In this document: one piece after another, positions 1 to 6,501 of the stretch
How the letters are laid out: each line of letters opens with the position of its first letter
Position numbering within the stretch: the first letter of the stretch is position 1
NCBI GenBank assembly: GCA_023488835.1
Contig: JAMDCS010000148.1
Coordinates: forward strand, 1 to 10,391
Source of the DNA: Candidatus Bathyarchaeota archaeon
GTDB taxonomy: Archaea > Thermoproteota > Bathyarchaeia > Bathyarchaeales > UBA233
Direction: 5' to 3'
DNA length: 10,391 bases
Notes under the pieces: generated by a model
Told to the model about the DNA's origin: nothing
Seen by the model: the letters and a program-made list of their open reading frames with translations, nothing else
The model's database searches: none
Made by a program: the position numbers and the translations under genes

Positions 1-209
1 TTATTGAGCACAGCCCCAAACAGTTTGTCGCCATCATAGGAAGAGAGGAACAGGAACTCAGTACGCTGCCTACCATACGAATTGAATGCCCAAAATGCGG
101 AAACAACACAGCCAATGTATGGCAAGTGCAAACACGGGGTTCGGATGAGTCTTCAACCCAGTTTCTAAGATGCTTAAGATGTGGTTTTACATATAGAGAA
201 TACACTTAG
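1..209 (+). CDS. tfs: Transcription factor S (TFS), C-terminal part; 5' end outside window
   Basis: The open frame enters at base 3 and gives 68 residues ending at TAG 207-209. It holds the C-terminal zinc ribbon of the TFIIS/RPB9/RPC11 family: a CPKC knuckle, then a W-Q-x-Q-T-R-G segment, an Asp-Glu pair followed by S-S-T-Q-F, a CLRC knuckle and an ending in Y-R-E-Y-T. In archaeal TFS the Asp-Glu pair reaches into the RNA polymerase funnel and stimulates cleavage of backtracked transcripts. Its presence argues for a cleavage-competent TFS rather than an Rpb9-like subunit. Full-length TFS is about 105-110 residues with a second N-terminal zinc ribbon, which is missing here only because the window starts inside the gene. 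A T-tract follows the stop closely. Confidence 0.9.
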   Translation, partial: IEHSPKQFVAIIGREEQELSTLPTIRIECPKCGNNTANVWQVQTRGSDESSTQFLRCLRCGFTYREYT

Positions 210-230
210 AAATTGAACAGGGTATTCAAC

Positions 231-250
231 CTTTTTTAATTGTTTTTTTT
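231..250 (+). terminator. T-tract terminator after TFS
   Basis: Two T runs (T6 at 232-237 and T8 at 243-250) start 22 bases after the TFS stop, without a preceding GC-rich hairpin. This is the usual form of an archaeal intrinsic terminator. The following A-rich bases (TTTTAAATTT, 247-256) could also serve as an upstream promoter element for the ATPase gene, but the distance to its start is long. Confidence 0.6.
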
Positions 251-325
251 AAATTTGCAGCGTTAGGATAGCGAACCGAAGGAGCGAAATTACGTTTAAG
301 GTTAACCAAGAATAACTGAGAAAAC

Positions 326-2311
326 ATGAACCATCAAAACCACGGCATGCAAGGCATGAAGCATGAGGCGCCAGTTCACAGCATGCACACCGAAACCCTT
401 AAAACGAGATTTTTTGTTTGCCTTGCCCTCACTATTCCGGTCCTGCTTCTTTCAGGCGCCATTCAAACTTGGTTTTATTATTCTCTAACGCTGCCATATC
501 AAACGTACATTCTTCTATTTTTAGCAGTAATCATTTATGGTTATGGTGGTTGGCCTTTCCTTAGAGGGCTAACACAGGAGCTTAGAGCGCTCCAGCCTGG
601 AATGATGACGCTCATAGGCACCGCTATATCGGTTGCTTTTTTCTTTTCAGCCGCCACGGTTTTTTTCCCTGTTGGGAACGATTTTTTCTGGGAACTTGCC
701 ACTCTAATCGACGTGATGCTTCTGGGGCATTGGCTTGAAGCAAAAAGCGTCCTTGGCGCCTCTAGAGCGCTTGAGGAGCTTGTGAGAGTAATGCCTACAA
801 CGGCTCACATGGTAATGGATGGCGCGGTTATGGATATGCCGGTTTCAGAGCTGCAGGTTGGATATTTTGTGTTGGTTCGTCCAGGCGAGAAGGTTCCATC
901 GGACGGTGTTGTAGTTGAAGGGGAATCGTTTGTTAACGAAGCGCTTTTGACGGGTGAATCTAAGCCTGTCCACAAGCAGGCAGCGGACAGGGTGATTGGT
1001 GGAGCGGTAAACGGTGACGGAGCATTAACGGTTAAAATTGAAAGGATGGGTGAGGAAACTTACCTGTCTCAAGTGGTCAGGCTCGTTAGGCAAGCTCAAG
1101 AAAGCAAATCCAGAACCCAAGACCTTGCTAACAGGGCGGCTGCACTCCTCTTTTACGTGGCAGTGGTCGTTGGTGTCGTAACCTTTGCTGTTTGGGCGTC
1201 GCTTGGAAACGTCCAGTTTGCCCTAACCAGAACAGTCACGGTGCTCGTGATAGCTTGCCCTCATGCACTCGGCCTAGCGATACCGCTTGTGGTTGCAATT
1301 TCCACAGCTATAACCGCGAAAAAGGGGATTTTAATCAGGGATAGGAAGGCGTTTGAAGAGGCAAAAGGCGTAAACGCGGTGGTTTTTGATAAAACTGGCA
1401 CTTTAACGATGGGTCAGTTTGGCGTAAGCAACATAGTATCATTCATTTCGGAGGATGAGCTTTTGAGTTTGACATCAGCTGTGGAGCGGAATTCTGAACA
1501 CATCATCGCCAAAGCCATAGTTAAATACGCAGAGGCTAAAGGCACAGCCATTTCTAAAAGCCAAAGTTTCGAAGCTGTCCCGGGTAAGGGAGCTAAAGCA
1601 AAAGTCAACGGCAAAGAAGTTTATGTGGGAAGCCCAAGTCTTCTAAAAGAATTAAACATCCAGCCAACCGATGAAAAGGTTTTAGAGCTCCAAAAGGCAG
1701 GAAAAACCGTGGTTTTCACGGTGGTTGATGGAGAACTTGCCGGAGTTTTTGCTCTTGCCGATAGGGTTCGTGAGGAATCGCGCAGGGCAGTTTTGGATTT
1801 GAAGGCAAGGGGCGTTAAGGTTTACATGTTAACGGGTGATTCCGAGGAAGTTGCGAAGGATGTTGCAGAGGAGTTGGGCATTGTTGATTATTTTGCTGAG
1901 GTGTTGCCTGACCAGAAAGCCGAGAAAATCAAAATGATAAAAGCGCAGGATTATATGGTGGCGATGGTTGGAGACGGCATTAATGATGCGCCAGCGTTGG
2001 TTACGGCTGACTTGGGGATTGCTATTGGAGCTGGAACAGACGTCGCCATTGAAAGCGCAGACGTAATTCTGGTTAAGAACGACCCGCGTGATGTGCCAAT
2101 GATTATTGATTTTTCAAAGCGAACGTATTCGAAGATGGTTCAGAACCTTTGGTGGGCGGCTGGCTACAATGTTTTTGCGATTCCTTTGGCCGCTGGCATC
2201 TTTACGAGTTTAGGAGTTGTCGTGGACCCCGCAGTTGGAGCGATTTTTATGTCTCTTAGCACCGTTCTGGTAGCGATAAACAGTCAGACTCTGCGCAGAC
2301 ACGAAAAATGA
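326..2311 (+). CDS. copB: P1B-type heavy-metal-transporting ATPase, CPH (CopB-like, P1B-3) class
   Basis: A 661-residue membrane pump that uses ATP to export a soft metal ion. The membrane motif is CPH (311-313) instead of CPC, which in characterised P1B-3 pumps goes with Cu(II)/Cu(I)/Ag(I). The first 21 residues carry five His and four Met, a CopB-like metal-binding tail, and there is no CXXC domain. Other landmarks are the actuator TGES (209-212), phosphorylation site DKTGTLT (D355), TGD (503-505) and GDGINDAP (549-556). The final helix reads MSLSTVLVAIN (642-652). About eight membrane helices are visible: four before the actuator loop, two around the CPH segment, two at the end. The nucleotide-domain His-Pro pair is SEHI here (390-393), so the Pro is lost. 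ATG 326 is the first possible start, since an in-frame TGA lies at 317-319. No clear ribosome binding site is seen. The family call is firm; the exact metal is inferred. Confidence 0.93.
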   Translation: MNHQNHGMQGMKHEAPVHSMHTETLKTRFFVCLALTIPVLLLSGAIQTWFYYSLTLPYQTYILLFLAVIIYGYGGWPFLRGLTQELRALQPGMMTLIGTAISVAFFFSAATVFFPVGNDFFWELATLIDVMLLGHWLEAKSVLGASRALEELVRVMPTTAHMVMDGAVMDMPVSELQVGYFVLVRPGEKVPSDGVVVEGESFVNEALLTGESKPVHKQAADRVIGGAVNGDGALTVKIERMGEETYLSQVVRLVRQAQESKSRTQDLANRAAALLFYVAVVVGVVTFAVWASLGNVQFALTRTVTVLVIACPHALGLAIPLVVAISTAITAKKGILIRDRKAFEEAKGVNAVVFDKTGTLTMGQFGVSNIVSFISEDELLSLTSAVERNSEHIIAKAIVKYAEAKGTAISKSQSFEAVPGKGAKAKVNGKEVYVGSPSLLKELNIQPTDEKVLELQKAGKTVVFTVVDGELAGVFALADRVREESRRAVLDLKARGVKVYMLTGDSEEVAKDVAEELGIVDYFAEVLPDQKAEKIKMIKAQDYMVAMVGDGINDAPALVTADLGIAIGAGTDVAIESADVILVKNDPRDVPMIIDFSKRTYSKMVQNLWWAAGYNVFAIPLAAGIFTSLGVVVDPAVGAIFMSLSTVLVAINSQTLRRHEK

Positions 2312-2317
2312 AGAAGC

Positions 2318-3022
2318 TCAGGCAGTTTTTTTGCATATTTGGGGGTCTTCGACTGGGTTTTGCCTCTTAGAAATAGCATACATCGCATAAGCGGAAAGGG
2401 CGGCGAGAACTGCCAAAACTAACGCTGTATAACCTAAACCTACCTTAAGCATCAAAACCTCGTAGACGCCCATTAACCCGAACAGGACAAAGATAAGGGC
2501 TGAAAACCACTTAATCTTCCGCTGCGGAATCCGTTTGCACAAAACAACGCCAACAACTATGCCGATGCCGTCAGCTACCAGCATTCCAATGGTTGTGCCT
2601 ATTAAGACGCTTATGGGGTTCTGGTATTCGGCTGCGAGGCTTATGGTTGCTAGTTGGGTTTTGTCGCCGAATTCCGCAATGAAGAATGCTATGGCTACGG
2701 TTGCGACTGCTCCGTAGCGGGAAGCTTTCTTGGCTTCGTCCTTTAGTTGGTCGCCTCGGATGGTCCATAAGCCAAAGCCGATGAAGGAAAGCGATGCTGC
2801 CAGCGAGATTATGTCCATTGGAACGATTGTTGTTAAGAATTGACCAGCAACCACCGCTAATGCATGATTGGCAATTGTTGCAATGAAAACAGCCAAGAGC
2901 ACCTTGTATGGATTGAACCGAGTAGCGAATGACATGGCTAAAAGCTGGGTTTTGTCACCCATCTCTGCCAAAACAACAAAGACCAGCGATGCAGCGAAAG
3001 CGGCGAAGCTTAATTCAAACAT
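2318..3022 (-). CDS. UPF0016/GDT1 family cation transporter (Mn/Ca-type exporter)
   Basis: A 234-residue polytopic membrane protein with the two family signatures, E-x-G-D-K-T-Q, at residues 20-26 (EMGDKTQ) and 117-123 (EFGDKTQ), one in each half of the internal repeat. In this family (yeast Gdt1, human TMEM165, bacterial MneA/MntX) the acidic residues bind the ion, and the proteins move Mn2+ or Ca2+ out of the cytosol, usually against protons. Hydrophobic segments lie near 5-19, 41-62, 68-88, 104-115, 138-160 and 172-192. An additional one at 197-216 goes beyond the usual six. The start is ATG 3020-3022, with no Shine-Dalgarno but a TATA-like element about 29 bases upstream. It lies 54 bp downstream of the UPF0282 gene on the same strand. 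No yybP-ykoY-type Mn riboswitch is visible in that gap. The family is certain; the ion is inferred. Confidence 0.92.
   Translation of the reverse strand: MFELSFAAFAASLVFVVLAEMGDKTQLLAMSFATRFNPYKVLLAVFIATIANHALAVVAGQFLTTIVPMDIISLAASLSFIGFGLWTIRGDQLKDEAKKASRYGAVATVAIAFFIAEFGDKTQLATISLAAEYQNPISVLIGTTIGMLVADGIGIVVGVVLCKRIPQRKIKWFSALIFVLFGLMGVYEVLMLKVGLGYTALVLAVLAALSAYAMYAISKRQNPVEDPQICKKTA
2326..2332 (+). terminator. T7 terminator of the metal ATPase gene
   Basis: A T7 run begins 15 bases after the ATPase stop and lies inside the last codons of the convergent GDT1-type gene. The two stop codons are only six bases apart. In the other direction a T5 run (complement of 2303-2307) follows the GDT1-type stop, so the junction probably terminates both transcripts. 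Confidence 0.45.
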
Positions 3023-3046
3023 TAAGCGTTAGTTTTTTGTTTGCTT

Positions 3047-3055
3047 GTTTATTTT
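3047..3055 (-). promoter_or_regulatory. TATA-like promoter element of the GDT1-type gene
   Basis: On the minus strand this reads AAAATAAAC, centred about 29 bases upstream of the ATG at 3022. That spacing predicts transcription starting within a few bases of the start codon, which fits the lack of a Shine-Dalgarno motif. The surrounding gap is generally A/T rich, so the call is tentative. Confidence 0.35.
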
Positions 3056-3076
3056 GCTTTCCTCAGAATTGAAAAA

Positions 3077-4075
3077 TTAGATGGGCGGTTTGGCAATTTT
3101 TTTATCATTTAACGTTTTCATCCATTGCTTAAACTCGTCGGTGGGTGGATGGTCTCGGTAGAGCTGTTTTCGTCTTGATTCAAGGAACAGGTTTTCTTTG
3201 CCAGCGCACTCGGCAGCTGTCACAATGCTGTGTCCCACCTTGGAAGCTGTTTGGAAAACCTTTTCCATTTTCGATTTCCAAGATTCATCCCTCAGCGCGT
3301 GATGTTCCAAAATGACCAGGGGCACCGCTTCAACGATGCGCTCCAGATTCCTCAAGCCCTGCTCCAGCTGTGCCATTTCAACGCGGAAGCCTCCAAGATA
3401 AAGCGGCGGACCACCCAACATAATCACTGTTGGCTTCGCATCCAAAATCAACTCCAACGTGCGCTTGGACATAGGTCCTTGAACATCGGGCGCAAACATG
3501 AACCGCTCATCTTCGTGTTCCACAACAGCCATTATCACCCAGCCCAACATCGAATCCTCAGAGCCATGAGCCACAGCTTCAGAAAACAGCAGAGACGTCT
3601 TTCCGTAAGTGAATGTTTTGCCGTCTGCCGCCTCCAGCACTTTGGCGTGTTTGCCCCCTGTTTTCTGAAACATCCATGCGCGTTGCCTTTGGCTAGCGTT
3701 GATTTTTTCCTTTGGGTTCTTGGCGAGGACGGTTTTGTTTTGGTAGATTTGGCGTGCGGTTTCGCCGTCTTGTGTCCAGTTTACGACCCAGTCCTCGAAG
3801 GAGGGGGTGTGGTGGTCGAAGTGGTAGTGGCTAATAGTGGTTACTTGGGCTTTGTCGGCGGCTTCAGCGATGGTTTTGCGTAGGAGGGCGATGGTTTGGA
3901 ACTCAACGGGATGAGGAGGCAAATTGAAGCGGTAAGGAGCAAGCGATATTCCCGCGTCCAAAAGCACCGCCACATCGGGCGTTTCCACGAGTGTGCACAT
4001 GGAACGGACACCAAAGCTTTCGGCTGCCAACGGCGTCACTTTTATCTTGCTTAGGATGGTGTTAGGTTTTTCCAT
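3077..4075 (-). CDS. UPF0282 family metallo-beta-lactamase-fold hydrolase
   Basis: A 332-residue protein matching the archaeal UPF0282 family by its N-terminal pattern (P-L-A-A-E-S-F-G-V-R-S-M, then LLDAGISLAPYRF and LPPHP). It carries the metal-binding HYHFDHH (residues 83-89), a later A-H-G His (170), APDVQGPMS with D197, and a paired His-His at 258-259. Together these supply the ligands expected of a two-metal metallo-beta-lactamase-fold site. The natural substrate of UPF0282 proteins is not established, so no reaction is assigned. The frame can also start at a GTG (4085-4087). I prefer ATG 4073-4075, because the GTGA at 4084-4087 then sits eight bases upstream as a Shine-Dalgarno motif (archaeal 16S tail complement). 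The gene diverges from msrA and lies upstream of the GDT1-type gene on the same strand. Confidence 0.88.
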   Translation of the reverse strand: MEKPNTILSKIKVTPLAAESFGVRSMCTLVETPDVAVLLDAGISLAPYRFNLPPHPVEFQTIALLRKTIAEAADKAQVTTISHYHFDHHTPSFEDWVVNWTQDGETARQIYQNKTVLAKNPKEKINASQRQRAWMFQKTGGKHAKVLEAADGKTFTYGKTSLLFSEAVAHGSEDSMLGWVIMAVVEHEDERFMFAPDVQGPMSKRTLELILDAKPTVIMLGGPPLYLGGFRVEMAQLEQGLRNLERIVEAVPLVILEHHALRDESWKSKMEKVFQTASKVGHSIVTAAECAGKENLFLESRRKQLYRDHPPTDEFKQWMKTLNDKKIAKPPI

Positions 4076-4172
4076 GTTAATTTTCACGCGAGAGAATGCT
4101 ACTTAGAACTTAAGGTTTGGGAAGTAAAATTGTTTACGCCAGCTTAGTTGCTGTGCCATGACAGCCACAACC

Positions 4173-4180
4173 CTTTAAGT
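4173..4180 (+). promoter_or_regulatory. TATA-like promoter element of the msrA-methyltransferase pair
   Basis: CTTTAAGT is centred about 26 bases upstream of position 4202. Transcription from there would leave a leader of about 20 bases containing AGGATG (4211-4216). A start site near 4202 excludes the longer open frame from 4148 and supports the ATG at 4223. Confidence 0.4.
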
Positions 4181-4222
4181 TCTCAAAGCTGCCCAGCAAT
4201 AGGATGTAGCAGGATGTTTTTT

Positions 4223-4789
4223 ATGAGTCAACCACCCAGCGAAAGCAAAAACTTGGAAGTGGCAACGCTTGCTGGCGGCTGCTTCTGGTGCACTGAAGCC
4301 GCGTTTAGCATTATTAAGGGCGTGGAGCGAATTGAGCCTGGCTACACAGGCGGCACGGTGCCTAACCCGTCGTATGAGGAGGTTTCCACGGGCACCACGG
4401 GGCATGCGGAGGCTGCGCAGATTTATTTTGACCCCAAAGTCATCAGCTACAAAGAAATCTTGGAGGTTTTCTTCACCATGCACGACCCCACATCCCTCAA
4501 CCGCCAAGGAGCAGACATCGGAACACAGTACCGCTCAGCCATCTTCTACCATAACCCAGAGCAGAAAGCCACGGCAGAAAAGCTGATCGATGAATTAACC
4601 AAGGAAGAAATATGGAACAAACCAATCGTCACCACAGTGGAACCACTAAAAGTGTTCTATATCGCTGAAACCTACCACAAAGACTACTACAAAAAACACC
4701 CCAAAGATGCCTACTGCCAAGCAGTCATTGCCCCAAAAATCGCCAAGCTGCAGCAGCGGTTTATCGACAAAATCAAGGTGCCCCTATGA
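4223..4789 (+). CDS. msrA: Peptide methionine-S-sulfoxide reductase MsrA
   Basis: A 188-residue cytosolic enzyme that reduces the S-epimer of methionine sulfoxide in proteins and free methionine. It has the catalytic GGCFWC (nucleophile C20), then GYTGG, GHAEA, the H-D-P-T and DIGTQYRS segments and A-E-T-Y-H, all MsrA hallmarks. A Cys near the end (C165, in DAYCQ) is a possible resolving residue. The open frame extends upstream to ATG 4148, but those 25 residues are Cys-rich and unlike MsrA, and the predicted promoter lies inside them. ATG 4223 has AGGATG upstream; ATG 4214 is the alternative. The stop overlaps the next start (ATGA, 4786-4789), so the downstream methyltransferase is probably translationally coupled. 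This is a standalone MsrA; no MsrB is seen in the window. Confidence 0.95.
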   Translation: MSQPPSESKNLEVATLAGGCFWCTEAAFSIIKGVERIEPGYTGGTVPNPSYEEVSTGTTGHAEAAQIYFDPKVISYKEILEVFFTMHDPTSLNRQGADIGTQYRSAIFYHNPEQKATAEKLIDELTKEEIWNKPIVTTVEPLKVFYIAETYHKDYYKKHPKDAYCQAVIAPKIAKLQQRFIDKIKVPL

Positions 4790-5355
4790 GCGCCCAAACA
4801 GCAGTAAGCAGCGCCGACGAAGTTTTGAGGCTGATTGAGAAGGCATCGGAAAAGGCATTCTTGCCTATCATTGGTCCCTACAAGGGCAGGATTTTGGCGG
4901 AAGAAGTTCGAAAGGCTAAACCGCGGCACCTCTTGGAAGTTGGCACCTTAATTGGTTATTCAGCGATTCTTATGGGAAAAGAACTCGACGACAAATCCGA
5001 GATAGTTACCATTGAAATCCACCGAGACGAAGCGGAGTTGGCTGGAAAAAACATCATCAGAGCAAAAATTCTGCCCAAAATCAAAATCATCACTGGCGAC
5101 GCCTTAATTGTGATTCCCACATTGAGGGGACAGTTCGATTTTGCCTTCATCGACGCCGAGAAAAGCGAGTATTTCCAGTACCTCAAGTTAGCTGAGGGCA
5201 GGTTGCGGAAGGGGGCGGTTGTTTTTGCGGATAACGCGGGAGTGTTCGCTGATCAGATGGGCGACTACCTGAATTATGTTCGGAAATCGGGCAAGTACCA
5301 AAGCCGCTACATTCAAGTGGGCAGTGACGGCGTAGAAATAAGCGTGAAACTTTAA
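4786..5355 (+). CDS. SAM-dependent O-methyltransferase, class I, metal-dependent (COG4122-type)
   Basis: A 189-residue Rossmann-fold methyltransferase. Motif I is LEVGTLIGYSA (50-60), the acidic end of strand 2 is near E77 (VTIEIH), and the metal-binding residues typical of catechol- and caffeoyl-CoA-type enzymes are D123 (FIDAEK) and D149-N150 (FADNAG). The family methylates small-molecule hydroxyls using SAM and a divalent metal; the substrate here cannot be told. At 189 residues it is shorter than the usual 210-230, with a short N-terminal cap, which suggests an open acceptor site. GGTG (4777-4780) five bases before the ATG is a good Shine-Dalgarno. It overlaps msrA by four bases, so the two share a transcript. 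A T7 run follows 26 bases after the stop. Its 3' third is also open on the opposite strand. Confidence 0.88.
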   Translation: MSAQTAVSSADEVLRLIEKASEKAFLPIIGPYKGRILAEEVRKAKPRHLLEVGTLIGYSAILMGKELDDKSEIVTIEIHRDEAELAGKNIIRAKILPKIKIITGDALIVIPTLRGQFDFAFIDAEKSEYFQYLKLAEGRLRKGAVVFADNAGVFADQMGDYLNYVRKSGKYQSRYIQVGSDGVEISVKL

Positions 5356-6237
5356 CCAACCAACATAGAACCGCGCACTGTTTTTTTGTTTGCTTACCCG
5401 CTTATATCTAAGGATAAATGAAACTTCAGTTATCATAGCAAGCGAGAAAATAATTGCCCATGTTGGAAACTCGGGAACTTGGGCTTGTGGCCTATGGAAA
5501 GTTACGAGTTCGTCGCCCGGAAGGGGGTTGGAGTAGCTGGAAGTGATGTTGAATGCAGCTGTTTGCATGCCGTTGTCTTTGCTTTTTGTAAAGTTTACAG
5601 GGATTTTTGTGTCATCGTGAGGGGTTGAACTGCCGCTTGGCACAGAATAGACATTGATGTCGGAGCAGTTGGTTTGGAAGAGAATGTTAAAGTGCGCTGT
5701 GGATTGGCTGGTTGAGTTGGATAGGTATGGGTTTATGTTAAGGTCGTAGAGGAACATGTACGTTCCATTCGCCTGCAAGATGGGATGCTGATAATGTATG
5801 GTTAGAACAAAAGTAGGTGAGGTGGGTTGAATCGCGAATAGTATCATTGGCCATTCGCCTAAATACGTATAATGCAGCATGTAAGGCTGGGATTGCGTCA
5901 AGTTGCTGTAGCCTACTTCCTGTCCGTCCAGTTCCAGTGAAATGTTTACCACGCCCGGAGGAGTTGGATAGACCATAGACAGTTCCTGACCTACCCAAGC
6001 TTGCGGAATCTGCATCGGATATGTTCCGTCGATAGATGCCCAAAGGCTCCCGTTAACAGTGAATATGGTGTAGTTAATGTATTCTGTGGGCATAGAAATC
6101 TGCTGAGGATTTACCTGCGTATCCTCAACCGTTTGATAGTAATCGTTAACTGTAGCCGTTACCTTCACGGTGTAGGTAGCTAATACCAGACCTACTACAG
6201 CTAAACTAATCATACAAATGGCAACTTTCTTTCCCAT
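5188..6237 (-). CDS. Secreted cell-surface protein with PEF-like C-terminal sorting tail; 3' end probably frame-shifted
   Basis: I do not recognise a named function. The literal frame gives 349 residues. Residues 1-28 look like a signal peptide (MGKK, then a hydrophobic stretch). Residues 30-250 are an extracellular domain, rich in beta-prone residues, with nine N-glycosylation sequons (NYT, NGS, NIS, NLT, NGT, NST, NCS, NFT, NIT). Then comes VPEFPTW (254-260), a hydrophobic helix (259-276) and basic RYKR (277-280). That tripartite tail resembles archaeal PEF-CTERM sorting signals, so the protein is probably attached to the outer surface. Such proteins normally end just after the basic cluster. 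Here about 69 more residues follow, encoded antisense to the methyltransferase. Removing one A from the A7 tract (5381-5387) gives a stop at 5352-5354 and a 294-residue protein. ATG 6235-6237 follows a weak AAGGG, 11 bases after the upstream fragment. Confidence 0.7.
   Translation of the reverse strand: MGKKVAICMISLAVVGLVLATYTVKVTATVNDYYQTVEDTQVNPQQISMPTEYINYTIFTVNGSLWASIDGTYPMQIPQAWVGQELSMVYPTPPGVVNISLELDGQEVGYSNLTQSQPYMLHYTYLGEWPMILFAIQPTSPTFVLTIHYQHPILQANGTYMFLYDLNINPYLSNSTSQSTAHFNILFQTNCSDINVYSVPSGSSTPHDDTKIPVNFTKSKDNGMQTAAFNITSSYSNPLPGDELVTFHRPQAQVPEFPTWAIIFSLAMITEVSFILRYKRVSKQKNSARFYVGWLKFHAYFYAVTAHLNVAALVLARFPNIIQVVAHLISEHSRVIRKNNRPLPQPALS
5381..5394 (+). terminator. T-tract terminator of the msrA-methyltransferase unit
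   Basis: T7 at 5381-5387 followed by GTTTGCTT lies 26 bases after the methyltransferase stop. The same tract forms the A7 homopolymer inside the convergent minus-strand frame, where a one-base slip would restore a nearby stop. Confidence 0.55.
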
Positions 6238-6248
6238 ATTCTTACCCT

Positions 6249-6452
6249 TTAACAGTGCCTTGAGCGGAAACCTTGCGTTTTCTGTGGGCTGTCAATGGAG
6301 ATTTGGGGCGGTGTTGCGCCTGGAATTTCAGGACCGAAATCCACAAGCATCCAAGGGTTTGCCTCTGCCAGATTCACAATTGAAATTCCGCTTATTATTA
6401 AGATTAAGAGTAATGCAATTGCGATTGCCGCCCCCTTTGAATGGTTACCCAT
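6249..6452 (-). CDS. Short secreted-protein fragment, probably a truncated surface protein gene
   Basis: A 67-residue frame with a hydrophobic signal/anchor (about 8-26), the sequence AEANPW (29-34), and then GATPPQISIDSPQ (45-57) before an unrelated tail and stop. An N-P-W after the signal followed by P-P-x-I-S-I-x-S-P-Q is, to my knowledge, how many larger Bathyarchaeota-type surface proteins begin. The frame therefore looks like the head of a longer protein whose body is gone. After SPQ, shifting one base gives E-N-A-R-F and an open frame into the next gene's start. The upstream GTG (6459-6461) is also in frame, but ATG 6450-6452 has GTGAT (6457-6461) five bases before it as a Shine-Dalgarno. 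It could be a real small secreted protein; a relic seems more likely. Confidence 0.5.
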   Translation of the reverse strand: MGNHSKGAAIAIALLLILIISGISIVNLAEANPWMLVDFGPEIPGATPPQISIDSPQKTQGFRSRHC

Positions 6453-6482
6453 AGCAATCACGAAACCAATAAGTTTAACTCG

Positions 6483-6490
6483 CTTAAAAG
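6483..6490 (-). promoter_or_regulatory. TATA-like element upstream of the secreted-protein pair
   Basis: On the minus strand this reads CTTTTAAG, about 26 bases before position 6461. Transcription from there would leave a leader of about nine bases carrying the GTGAT motif before ATG 6452. Confidence 0.35.
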
Positions 6491-6501
6491 ATGTTTGTTA
6501 A

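Noticed and set aside
3230..3883. 217-residue plus-strand open frame antisense to the UPF0282 gene
   Set aside because: It mirrors a conserved coding gene, shows no family features and has low-complexity Cys/Phe/Val/Gly composition. It is a shadow of the real gene.
4148..4222. N-terminal extension of MsrA from ATG 4148
   Set aside because: The 25 extra residues are Cys-rich and unlike MsrA. The TATA-like element at 4173-4180 lies within them, and better starts at 4214/4223 follow AGGATG.
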